From the NCBI GenBank assembly GCA_000405685.1, contig ASPF01000015.1, positions 18,246 to 59,883 of the forward strand: DNA of 41,638 bases, in the 5' to 3' direction. Position numbers and translations under genes: made by a program. Position 1 is the first letter of the stretch. Each line of letters begins with the position of its first letter. This DNA comes from Candidatus Geocrenenecus sp. JGI 0000106-J15 (GTDB lineage: Archaea; Thermoproteota; Nitrososphaeria_A; Caldarchaeales; Wolframiiraptoraceae). Positions 33,989 to 41,518 of this stretch are shown piece by piece. A model generated the notes under the pieces. That model made no database searches. It was not told the origin of the DNA and saw only the letters and a program-made list of their open reading frames with translations.

Positions 33989-34321
33989 TTAGCTCTCTCC
34001 TTCAAGCACGATCTTCAAAACATGATTAATTATATCATCGATCTTCTCATAGAATCTCTCTCTGATTTTTTTAGCTTCCTCGTCTGCTTTCTTTAATAAC
34101 TGATCAGCTTCTTGCTGAACCTCTTTCTCAATGTTTTTCAATAAATGTTCAAGCTCAACTTTAATCTCAGAAACTATTTTCTCCTTAATCTTTCTTGATT
34201 CTTCTTCTGTAACCTCTAAGATCTTCTTCTTGAAATCTTCACTCTCAGTAAGTATCTCATCTATCTTCTTCTCAAAATCTTCTAAAGTCGAGATCACGGA
34301 TGAAATAGACTTGCTACTCAT
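33989..34321 (-). CDS. ahaH: A-type ATP synthase peripheral-stalk subunit H
   Basis: A 110-residue almost entirely coiled-coil protein rich in Glu and Lys (TEEESRKIKEKIVSEIK, LLKNIEKEVQQEADQLLKKA, EEAKKIRERFYEKID). Length, composition and position immediately before subunit C fit AhaH, the peripheral-stalk partner of subunit E. Sequence conservation in this family is low, so the context carries much of the call. Confidence 0.75.
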   Translation of the reverse strand: MSSKSISSVISTLEDFEKKIDEILTESEDFKKKILEVTEEESRKIKEKIVSEIKVELEHLLKNIEKEVQQEADQLLKKADEEAKKIRERFYEKIDDIINHVLKIVLEGES

Positions 34322-34480
34322 TCCTGAATAGAAGATAATCTCCGTCTATTTAAGTAAAAATTCCATGAAGAAGAAAGGCTACATCCATGTTTAATTCTAT
34401 GAATCTTTAATAATCTTTAAGAAACTAATATACCATATCCAAAAACTACAAAAACTACCCTGTAATAAATAAAGAGTGGA

Positions 34481-34603
34481 AGCCCGGTCGTCTAGCGGCC
34501 AAACTATCTGGTCAGAGAAGAAGGGTCATGGATCCCGGGCTTTGGATCATTGGCCGCATAGAGAAGAAACCCGGGGACGCCGGTTCGAATCCGGCCCGGG
34601 CTA
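34481..34603 (+). tRNA. tRNA-Gln (anticodon TTG) with two introns
   Basis: Acceptor stem AGCCCGG (34481-34487) pairs with CCGGGCT (34596-34602), discriminator A at 34603; A1:U72 is typical of archaeal tRNA-Gln. T-arm GCCGG-TTCGAAT-CCGGC (34579-34595). Intron 1 is 34503-34529 (27 nt, D-loop position 21/22); intron 2 is 34546-34568 (23 nt, position 37/38). Each has a BHB: 34497-34500 pair with 34524-34527, and 34540-34543 pair with 34563-34566; the 3-nt bulges place cleavage exactly at the boundaries. Removing both leaves D-stem GTCT/GGAT, anticodon stem CCGGG/CCCGG (34535-34539, 34570-34574) and loop C-T-TTG-G-A with anticodon TTG at 34542-34544. Confidence 0.94.
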
Positions 34604-34692
34604 TATAATATAAAATTACAATTCATCTACTTCTTTATTTTTAGTATGTATCATATTATCTAAGATGTTTAATGTTTAGCCTACTAGTTAAT

Positions 34693-35913
34693 TTATCTAT
34701 CTGCTTCTACAGGCCAGTAGTTTAGGCTCCAGTATATAGGTGGTATATCTGCTAATCTAGCACCTACTGTAAGATGTTTTAAGGCTGGGAGGAGTCTAAA
34801 ACTAGGGGTTATCATTCTAAGCCTATAGGGTTTATCTGTACCATCGCTTACAATATAGTAGAGGATTTCTCCTCTTGCTGCTTCAGCTCTACCTACTGCT
34901 TCACCTTTAGGCACTTTTATTACTAATGGATGTTGTTTTAACTTGAATGGTCCTTCAGGCATCTGTTCAACTGCTTGTCTAATTATCTTCAAGCTTTCTC
35001 TTATTTCCTGGTATCCAACCATAGCTCTAGCATAGCAGTCTCCTTCATCTCTAACAGGTATCTCAAAGTTTAAGAATGGATAGGCATCGTAGGGATCATT
35101 TACTCTAGTATCATACTTTACTCCCGAGGCTCTTAGAGTAGTTCCAGTAACACCTAATCTAATTGCATCTTCTCTCTTTAGCACACCTATGTTACGTACT
35201 CTTTCCAGGAAGATCTCACTATTAAAGAACATTTCATAATAGTGGTCAAGCCTTAACTCCATGAAGTGGGCTACGGCTAATACGTACTTCTTGAAGTCTT
35301 CACTTAGCTCTTCCTGACTGGGTTCTCTACCTATCATTCTTGAATAATAATACTTGAATTCTTTAATTAATTCTTTTGGAACCTGCTTGGGAGCATCGTT
35401 TCTCACTCCTCCTGGTATATAGTAGGCATGAGTAAATCTCTGACCTGTTATCAACTGGGATAGATCTAGAATGAATTCTCTATCGTTTACACACCATAAG
35501 AACATTGTTGTGTGCCCGAGAAACACGCCGTAGAGTGAGAACCAGTAAAGATGGCTTGCGATACGGTCTAGTTCAGCTACAATAGTTCTAAGATATTTTG
35601 CTCTCTCAGGTATCTCAACCTCCATAAGCTTCTCAACTGTTAAACAGTATGGTATAACCATCCCAGCAGCATCAAGAATAGCGGGTCTTTCTAAGTGGGG
35701 GATATTGGTGATCCATGTCTTATACTCAGCCATCTTTTCTTTACCTCTATGGACGAACCCTGGGTCAGGCTCAAGGTCTACAATAGTATCTCCACTAACA
35801 GTTACAGTCATCCTAAAATGACCTGTCCCAGGATGTTGGGGGCCATAACTAAACGTTAGTCTAGGTCCACCCATATCATATACTTCTATCTTCTTTTTTT
35901 CTTCTAACATCAT
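34693..35913 (-). CDS. nuoD: NADH-quinone oxidoreductase subunit D-like (NuoD/49 kDa)
   Basis: A 406-residue complex I-type large subunit, near the quinone site: YGPQHPGTGHFRM, DLEPDPGFVHRGKEKMAE, ELDRIASHLYWFSLYGVFLGH and FEIPVRDEGDCYARAMVG. The two CxxC nickel sites of the related hydrogenases are gone (IERP-like ERPAILDAAGMVIPYC at the first; the C-terminus ends LNYWPVEADR), so it is not a hydrogenase. Start ATG 35913, two bases after the nuoC stop, with GGGAGAG upstream. Confidence 0.93.
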   Translation of the reverse strand: MMLEEKKKIEVYDMGGPRLTFSYGPQHPGTGHFRMTVTVSGDTIVDLEPDPGFVHRGKEKMAEYKTWITNIPHLERPAILDAAGMVIPYCLTVEKLMEVEIPERAKYLRTIVAELDRIASHLYWFSLYGVFLGHTTMFLWCVNDREFILDLSQLITGQRFTHAYYIPGGVRNDAPKQVPKELIKEFKYYYSRMIGREPSQEELSEDFKKYVLAVAHFMELRLDHYYEMFFNSEIFLERVRNIGVLKREDAIRLGVTGTTLRASGVKYDTRVNDPYDAYPFLNFEIPVRDEGDCYARAMVGYQEIRESLKIIRQAVEQMPEGPFKLKQHPLVIKVPKGEAVGRAEAARGEILYYIVSDGTDKPYRLRMITPSFRLLPALKHLTVGARLADIPPIYWSLNYWPVEADR

Positions 35914-35915
35914 GT

Positions 35916-36410
35916 TTATTCTCTCCCAGGAACTTTGTATTCTTTCCTAAGAGGGGGAATATCCATCCAATACTCAGGGAGAAGTATTCTCTCTAGTTTT
36001 GGATGACCGTTAAAGATTACTCCCAGCATATCGTATACTTCTCTTTCATGGAGCTCGACGCTAGGCCAGATAGAACATAGAGAGCTTACTATAGGGTTTT
36101 CTATGTCTAGCATTACCGATAGGTTAAGTATAACATCATCTAGTTCTTGATCTTCTAAACTTCCAAGATGGTACAATAGCTCGATGTATGGTCCTCCACC
36201 TTCTTTTAATCTCGATAGGTCCACCCCTGTAACACCCTTAACATGGTCGAATCTATGCGTATCTCTAAGGTATCTGGCAACCTCAATTATAGACTCCTTC
36301 TTCACTATAATCTTAGCTATCTTCTTCTCTACATATATTTCTCTCTCTACATTTTCCTGAAACTTTTCTTTTACATCATCTATTATCTCTCTAAGTTTCT
36401 GCCAAGTCAT
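35916..36410 (-). CDS. nuoC: NADH-quinone oxidoreductase subunit C-like (30 kDa)
   Basis: A 164-residue peripheral-arm subunit with VTGVDLSRL, YIELLYHLGSLE, SICPSVELHEREVYDMLGVIFNGH-type motif (here SIWPSVELHEREVYDMLG) and LLPEYW with PPLRKEY. It bridges NuoB and NuoD. Start ATG 36410, one base after the nuoB stop; same operon. Confidence 0.93.
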   Translation of the reverse strand: MTWQKLREIIDDVKEKFQENVEREIYVEKKIAKIIVKKESIIEVARYLRDTHRFDHVKGVTGVDLSRLKEGGGPYIELLYHLGSLEDQELDDVILNLSVMLDIENPIVSSLCSIWPSVELHEREVYDMLGVIFNGHPKLERILLPEYWMDIPPLRKEYKVPGRE

Positions 36411-36411
36411 A

Positions 36412-37071
36412 TCATTCTAACCTCGATTTCAGGATCTTATCTCTTAGAAGTAGGAATCCTTGGAATAATGTTTCAGGTCTAGGTGGGCATCCTGGAACAT
36501 ATACATCTACGGGGACTATGTCATTTAATCCTTGTAAGACATTATAAGAATCTCTAGCGTAGAGCCCTCCAGATATAGCACATGCACCCATAGCTATAAC
36601 CCATTTTGGGTTAGGCATCTGATCATAGATTATCCTAACCCTCTGAGCCATCTTTGTGTTTACTGTTCCCTCTATTAATAATACATCTGATTGTCTTAAA
36701 GTTCCTGTCGCAGGTATCCACCCAAACCTTTCTGGGTCATATCTTGAACTTGAGACTGCTCCAAACTCTACACTACAGCATGCAGTTGTTAAATGGGCTG
36801 GCCACAAAGAAGCCATTCTACCCCAATTAACTAGATAGCGGATTAGAGAATTATTCTTAATCATTTGAAGAAGGTAATGCGTCTCTCCTCCTTTAATAAT
36901 CTTTACAGGTTTTCCTAAGCCATACTCTTTAATTGCTTCTTCTCTTTCATAATCTGGAACAACTTCTTCAACTATTGTCTTGATTATATCTTCTGAGTAC
37001 GCAAGATTGTAACCGAATACACCAGTCTTCTTCGGGATCCTTCCAGCAAGATTAAATTGGTCGAGGGTCAT
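36412..37071 (-). CDS. nuoB: NADH-quinone oxidoreductase subunit B-like (N2 iron-sulfur cluster)
   Basis: A 219-residue protein. The cluster N2 cysteines are visible: TTACCSVEFG, then MGACAISGG and PGCPPRPETL. It carries electrons to quinone next to NuoD. The N-terminal about 85 residues are longer than usual and unlike other NuoB proteins in my recollection. First gene of a three-gene operon; the customary nuoA is not upstream and H, I, J-N are not nearby. Start ATG 37071. Confidence 0.94.
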   Translation of the reverse strand: MTLDQFNLAGRIPKKTGVFGYNLAYSEDIIKTIVEEVVPDYEREEAIKEYGLGKPVKIIKGGETHYLLQMIKNNSLIRYLVNWGRMASLWPAHLTTACCSVEFGAVSSSRYDPERFGWIPATGTLRQSDVLLIEGTVNTKMAQRVRIIYDQMPNPKWVIAMGACAISGGLYARDSYNVLQGLNDIVPVDVYVPGCPPRPETLFQGFLLLRDKILKSRLE

Positions 37072-37174
37072 TCACATAACCTCTACTACCCAAATGGTGA
37101 TATCAACTTCTTCTAGTATGAAGGTCATATTTAAAGATGCGTAACACTCAACATTAGAGAAAGCAAAGTAATTC

Positions 37175-37801
37175 TTAAAAGTACTGATAGGAGATCAGTC
37201 TTCTTAAACCTGGTTTATATGCAAGTGTAATAATCAATCCTGTTATAAATCCTCCGACATGTGCTGCATATGCTACTTGTGAGTATGGAGCCACGAAAGC
37301 ATATAATGTCTGTATTAATGCGAGTATGGCTATTACGACTATCGCTGGAGCTACTATAGGAAACCCTATGAAAGCAATTATTCTCCTCATAGGGAATAAT
37401 ACACCATATGCAGCCATTACACCGTAAATTGCACCTGAAGCTCCAATCGCAGGGCTTGTTAACAATGTCATAATGGGAAAGAAGATAAAGATATAGTATG
37501 CATGGATGATAGCAGCAGTTACACCACTTAAGAAGTACAATGCTAAATAGCGTAGTTTTCCGATGACCTTCTCTATGTCTGGTCCGAATATGAATAGAGC
37601 AAACATATTGAAGAATAGATGTAGAATATCATAGTGGGTGAACATTGAAGTCAGTAACCTATAAGGCTCAGTAAATCTAATAGTCAGTAAAGGAATAGTT
37701 GCAAACTCTAAGATGAGACGTGGATCCATTCTAACTAGAAGAAAAACAGCAATATTAAACAACATGATAGTCCAAGTTAAATAAGCATTCTCACTCCGCA
37801 T
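37175..37801 (-). CDS. Rhomboid-family intramembrane serine protease
   Basis: About 208 residues with six transmembrane helices. Catalytic Ser in GASGAIYG, His in AAHVGGFITG, and the usual HLFFNMFAL in helix 2 (partner of the oxyanion hole). It cleaves membrane proteins within the bilayer. Alternative start TTG 37810; ATG 37801 is preferred because of GTGGAT upstream and a TATA-like CTATAACTT near 37831. Substrates unknown. Confidence 0.92.
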   Translation of the reverse strand: MRSENAYLTWTIMLFNIAVFLLVRMDPRLILEFATIPLLTIRFTEPYRLLTSMFTHYDILHLFFNMFALFIFGPDIEKVIGKLRYLALYFLSGVTAAIIHAYYIFIFFPIMTLLTSPAIGASGAIYGVMAAYGVLFPMRRIIAFIGFPIVAPAIVVIAILALIQTLYAFVAPYSQVAYAAHVGGFITGLIITLAYKPGLRRLISYQYF

Positions 37802-37876
37802 TACATACAATCCACTATACCTCTAAGTTATAGACAGGGAAAGAGAATATAAGTTACACTCTTTTTCTCGAAATAA

Positions 37877-37919
37877 GTTAACATGAGAATCTCCCACAGT
37901 AATTCTTTTACATGTTAAC
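37877..37919. repeat. Long imperfect hairpin upstream of the rhomboid gene
   Basis: GTTAACATG (37877-37885) and CATGTTAAC (37911-37919) are perfect 9-bp arms. The stem continues inward with AGAAT (37886-37890) and ATTCT (37902-37906) around an 11-nt loop, leaving a 4-nt bulge. It lies 32 bp after the end of the GATase-like gene and 76 bp before the rhomboid start, so it may be a terminator stem, an operator or a processed RNA structure. Confidence 0.55.
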
Positions 37920-37950
37920 AATCATTAAAGAAATATTTAAAATAAAGTAA

Positions 37951-38709
37951 TCATACTTTCTTAGATAACCAATCAACAATATTCTTCCATAGTTTGTCAT
38001 AATATTGCCATTCTAGAAATTCATCTGTCCCCCAGTGAGGAGCACAATCAGAAGTGAATGCTGCTGTTCTTCCTTTCCCGACGTCCGCTACAGCTAGAAT
38101 CGGGTCTCCATTAAACTCTATAAGTATCTCTGAGCCTTTCTTTGGTAAAGTCTTGTTATATCCTAAGAATGTTGGCATAATCTCAGGAAAGCCCTTCGTG
38201 ATTGGGTGCTGCCTATTAATTATTCTAGGATTGAAGCCTTCAGGGACTTCAACCCTATCATCGTAAGGCAATACTTCAACTGGTAATATCTCTTCGATCG
38301 GTGTGTTTTTGTACCTAGCGATACCATTTAAACCTTGAAAAGATAAGTATCCACCTATCATAAGGAAGCCTCCACCATGTTCTAATATATACTCTTTAAC
38401 TAGCTTAAGCCTATTTGGTCTAGGTCTACTCTTTATGAAAACTTCAGGATGTAGTAGAATCGTACTGCTACCTACATCACTAAATATTATGCAATCATAT
38501 TGGATTAATTCATCAATCGTTTCTGGAAACTCTCTTGCTGCATTCATAGTGGGAATATGAACTACTTGAATATTATTTCTCTCTAAAGCATTTCTTAGAA
38601 ATCTACCCTCATCGTCAAAATGAGACGCAATCATAAACTCTAAAACTCCTTTATCAAAGAAACGATGTATTACTAGGGATTCTCCAACGAATAGAACCTT
38701 CCTGCTCAT
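37951..38709 (-). CDS. GATase1-like (PF07090-type) protein
   Basis: About 252 residues. A class I glutamine-amidotransferase-like fold is suggested by KVLFVGESLVIH, then YDCIIFSDVG, LVKEYILEHGGGFLMIGGYLSFQG, and late motifs DPILAVADVGKGRTAAFTSDCAPHWG. The nucleophile elbow contains Gly-Gly-Tyr instead of the usual Cys, so it is not an active amidotransferase; the family is uncharacterised. ATG 38709 is the start: the TATA box TTTAAATA is centred 27 bp upstream, predicting a leaderless message, and the longer frame would run through that promoter. Confidence 0.75.
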   Translation of the reverse strand: MSRKVLFVGESLVIHRFFDKGVLEFMIASHFDDEGRFLRNALERNNIQVVHIPTMNAAREFPETIDELIQYDCIIFSDVGSSTILLHPEVFIKSRPRPNRLKLVKEYILEHGGGFLMIGGYLSFQGLNGIARYKNTPIEEILPVEVLPYDDRVEVPEGFNPRIINRQHPITKGFPEIMPTFLGYNKTLPKKGSEILIEFNGDPILAVADVGKGRTAAFTSDCAPHWGTDEFLEWQYYDKLWKNIVDWLSKKV

Positions 38710-38731
38710 GTAAGTTTTCTGCCAGAATGAG

Positions 38732-38741
38732 TATTTAAATA
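38732..38741 (-). promoter_or_regulatory. TATA box of the GATase-like gene (leaderless)
   Basis: TATTTAAATA is centred 27 bp from the A of the ATG at 38709; no Shine-Dalgarno lies in between, consistent with a leaderless transcript. Confidence 0.6.
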
Positions 38742-38898
38742 TATTCATAATTGAAGCTTACGAATCTATAAAATTCGCTCACCAAGATTTCCAATGTTTT
38801 AGAATCATATGAATTACCTAAGATTTAGAGATAATGATACATGTTTGTAAGATAATATTTAAGAGATAGAGAGCAGAGGCTGTTAAAGGAGGTTATCA

Positions 38899-40164
38899 TT
38901 GATATCTAGAGTTGATAGGATGAAGAGAGAAAATTTAAAAAATACACTCGAAGAATTAAGTTCTCATGGAAATAGATGGATAGGAAGAGAAGGAGAGAGA
39001 TTAACATCTAGTTACATCCTGAATATGTTTAACGAGTTAGGGATGGATGAAGTCTTAACCCAGGAATTTAAGGTTCTCGATTATATACCTATCAGTTGTA
39101 GTCTACAACTAACTTCTCCGATTCAAGAAGAGGTCGTATGTGAGCCACTACAATTTACTGAGTGTTGCCAAGTAGAAGGTGAAGTAGTTTTCTTAGGCGA
39201 ATTTGAAAATTATTCACGGTCGCTTGATCTATCCACTTATGATTTAAAAGATAAAGTCGTGTTAATCGTATCAGATACACCAGCTTTCTACATTGATGAT
39301 CTAGTTAAAAAGAAGGCTGTAGGCCTCATTGTCGCCACTGATGCTCCTAATGGCTTAATCAGAGCTCTAGCTGGAAAAACCTATCCTCCTCCATTAGACG
39401 ATGATATAGATCTATGGAAGGCGACTATTCCAGGAGTCGTTATATCTAAAAAGAGTCTCTACAGGCTTCTTTCCTTGATGTCACTTAGAAAGGTTAAAGT
39501 AAGCATCGAGCATAAGGCGGATTATAGAACTGTTACGACCAGAAATGTTATAGGGGTTTTGAGCAGTCTGGATAAGAATAATAATGAAGAAATTTTATTG
39601 GGAGCCCATTACGATTCGCAGATGAAGGGGTTAGGTGTATGGGATAATTTAACTGGTCTCTCTACTTTACTTGAGCTTGCAAGGATTCTTTCTATGAATA
39701 GAGATAATAGACGGAATATAGTTTTTGCTGCTTTTGGAGCTGAAGAAGTTGGGTTGTGGGGTTCCGCTTTATATGTAAATAATAGAAAAGAAGAGATAAA
39801 GGCAAACTGTGTAGCGATGTTCTGCCTTGATGCTGTTAGCACTATATTTTCTAATAAGAAGAGCCTTTGGTCAGAGGGTAAACTGAGAGACTTTATTATT
39901 GAAAGATCTATAAGGTATGGATTCCGAATTGATAACGTTCATCCCTTAGATTTAAGCTATAGTGATTATTATCCCTTTGCAATAAATGGTGTACCTTCAG
40001 CTATGCTTTGGGAAAACCCTCCCACTCATCCATACTACCATACAGAGGAGGATACTATTGAATACATAAACTTTGATAAACTTGCATCTATAGGTAACTT
40101 TATTCTAGCATTAATTGATGAAATAGTCTACTATCCAAACTTGAATTTTTCAAATAAAAAGTAA
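38899..40164 (+). CDS. M28-family zinc metallopeptidase
   Basis: A 421-residue protein with a PA-like insert (about 90-200) and an M28 catalytic core. Candidate zinc ligands: His237 (GAHYDSQ), bridging Asp249 (VWDNLTG), Glu282/283 (FGAEEVGLWG), Asp311 (CLDAVS) and His381 (YYHTEEDT); all five are present. No signal peptide is apparent, so it is probably cytoplasmic, releasing amino acids from peptides. The start is TTG 38899, after a perfect AAAGGAGG ribosome-binding site. Confidence 0.88.
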   Translation: MISRVDRMKRENLKNTLEELSSHGNRWIGREGERLTSSYILNMFNELGMDEVLTQEFKVLDYIPISCSLQLTSPIQEEVVCEPLQFTECCQVEGEVVFLGEFENYSRSLDLSTYDLKDKVVLIVSDTPAFYIDDLVKKKAVGLIVATDAPNGLIRALAGKTYPPPLDDDIDLWKATIPGVVISKKSLYRLLSLMSLRKVKVSIEHKADYRTVTTRNVIGVLSSLDKNNNEEILLGAHYDSQMKGLGVWDNLTGLSTLLELARILSMNRDNRRNIVFAAFGAEEVGLWGSALYVNNRKEEIKANCVAMFCLDAVSTIFSNKKSLWSEGKLRDFIIERSIRYGFRIDNVHPLDLSYSDYYPFAINGVPSAMLWENPPTHPYYHTEEDTIEYINFDKLASIGNFILALIDEIVYYPNLNFSNKK

Positions 40165-40190
40165 GGAAATTTGTGAATAGAAGTAGTAAT

Positions 40191-41429
40191 TTATTTTCCA
40201 TAGAACCATGGTGTGACTACGTTAGACCATACAGGAATCGTTTTGTAATTTTCAGGAGTTACTGCTACGGCTCTACATACAATCCATCGATGCCCGTGTA
40301 GTTCAGAACAGATCGTTGGAGCCCAGTATGCATCTTGGAATGGACGTACATTCATAGGTGTTTCTATATCTTCGACGAACAGATTATAGCTACCGTCGGC
40401 TTGTCGACCAAGACTCTTGGATGGGTCTGAAATTATCTTTTGACCTATTTCAGGTAGAGCATTTTCTCCTTGTTCTTTTATTATTCTTAAGCATTTCAAT
40501 GCAAGAGCGCCATAGAAGAGGTTCGGCTGGTCCATGACTAAGTCTACATGCCCCTCCCCGATTAGAGGCATAATGCTTGGAGAGGAGTCTATTCCAATGA
40601 TCGGTATATGACCCTCTTTTCCTCTTGGAATAGCAGCATCAAGACTCTTTAGTGCTTCAACCGCTCCTAAAGTCTTGTTGAGGTCCGTTGACATTATTAA
40701 GTTTGGTTTTCCATGCGCTAGCACAGCTTCGGTAACAGCTTTCTTTCCTGTTTCAACAGAATGGTAGCCCGTGAATTCTAATATGTTGACAGGATAGCTC
40801 TTCATAACATCTATGAAACCTCTAGCCCTCGCCATCTGCACAGGATTTTCAGCAACATCTCTTATAACGAAAAATGTTCCTTCGATCTTTACGTTATTTT
40901 TCTCCGCTGTCTTTATATATTCTTCTGCAAGCTGTTGTCCTATCTTAAAATTATCTACTAGTATACTGATGCTGATCTTTCTCGTATTTGCGCTACCATC
41001 ATATGTTACAACTGGTATATTTTTGCTTACAGCTTCCTCAATTACCGCCACTGCACCATCTTCAGTGCATGGGCAGCCCATGATCCCATCTACATCTTGT
41101 GCAATCATATATCGAATGTCTTTATTCTGAGATTCCTGCGATCCTCTTGGATCCAATGTAAGAATCTTGTCGCCAACATAATCAGCATAGTATATTAAAG
41201 CTCGATTTAAAGCAATATACCACTCATCTGTCATCACGTATGGTGAGTCACCCCAGAAATATCCCTTCTTAACTGGGGTTGGTGGCCTTAACATCTCGCT
41301 GAATGCTAAGTATCCTGCTCCGAGCCCCACTGCAGCACCGACAACAGCGCCGATTCCAACCTTTACGGCCGAACTTATTGCTTTACGTCTATTGATCCTC
41401 TTCTTAAAAACGTCAAAATCTTCAAGCAT
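40191..41429 (-). CDS. Sugar-type ABC substrate-binding protein (RbsB-like), possibly Tat-exported
   Basis: A 412-residue type I periplasmic binding protein. It carries a twin-arginine-like leader (RINRRKAISS, then a hydrophobic GIGAVVGAAVGLGAGYLAF), and the core has ALNRALIYYADYVG, IAQDVDGIMGCPCTEDGAVA, VVTYDGSANTRKI and IIGIDSSPSIMPLIGEG. Related proteins bind pentoses or autoinducer-like sugars; the ligand is unknown. The open frame begins at 41471, but ATG 41429 follows a TATA box centred 27 bp upstream. Permease and ATPase genes are not in the window. Confidence 0.87.
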   Translation of the reverse strand: MLEDFDVFKKRINRRKAISSAVKVGIGAVVGAAVGLGAGYLAFSEMLRPPTPVKKGYFWGDSPYVMTDEWYIALNRALIYYADYVGDKILTLDPRGSQESQNKDIRYMIAQDVDGIMGCPCTEDGAVAVIEEAVSKNIPVVTYDGSANTRKISISILVDNFKIGQQLAEEYIKTAEKNNVKIEGTFFVIRDVAENPVQMARARGFIDVMKSYPVNILEFTGYHSVETGKKAVTEAVLAHGKPNLIMSTDLNKTLGAVEALKSLDAAIPRGKEGHIPIIGIDSSPSIMPLIGEGHVDLVMDQPNLFYGALALKCLRIIKEQGENALPEIGQKIISDPSKSLGRQADGSYNLFVEDIETPMNVRPFQDAYWAPTICSELHGHRWIVCRAVAVTPENYKTIPVWSNVVTPWFYGK

Positions 41430-41452
41430 GCAGGATACATGGAGGCAGCTCA

Positions 41453-41460
41453 ATATAAAT
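41453..41460 (-). promoter_or_regulatory. TATA box of the substrate-binding protein gene (leaderless)
   Basis: TTTATATT on the minus strand is centred about 27 bp before the ATG at 41429. Confidence 0.6.
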
Positions 41461-41489
41461 TTTATTAACAAATATATCTTTAAGTACTA

Positions 41490-41518
41490 AACATCAGGCG
41501 GATGATTATGCTGATGTT
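41490..41518. promoter_or_regulatory. Inverted repeat upstream of the substrate-binding protein gene
   Basis: AACATCAG and CTGATGTT, perfect 8-bp arms with 13 bp between, 30-65 bp upstream of the TATA box. A position for an activator or sugar-responsive regulator. No gene was recognised between here and the window end; a 31-codon frame starting near 41529 is not convincing. Confidence 0.45.

Noticed and set aside
34481..34603. Split or permuted tRNA in place of an intron-bearing one
   Set aside because: All parts occur in normal order on one strand and both introns have BHB helices that reproduce the exact boundaries.
34693..35913. Group 4 [NiFe]-hydrogenase large subunit instead of NuoD
   Set aside because: Both nickel-binding CxxC motifs are absent, and the flanking nuoC and nuoB are complex I-type.
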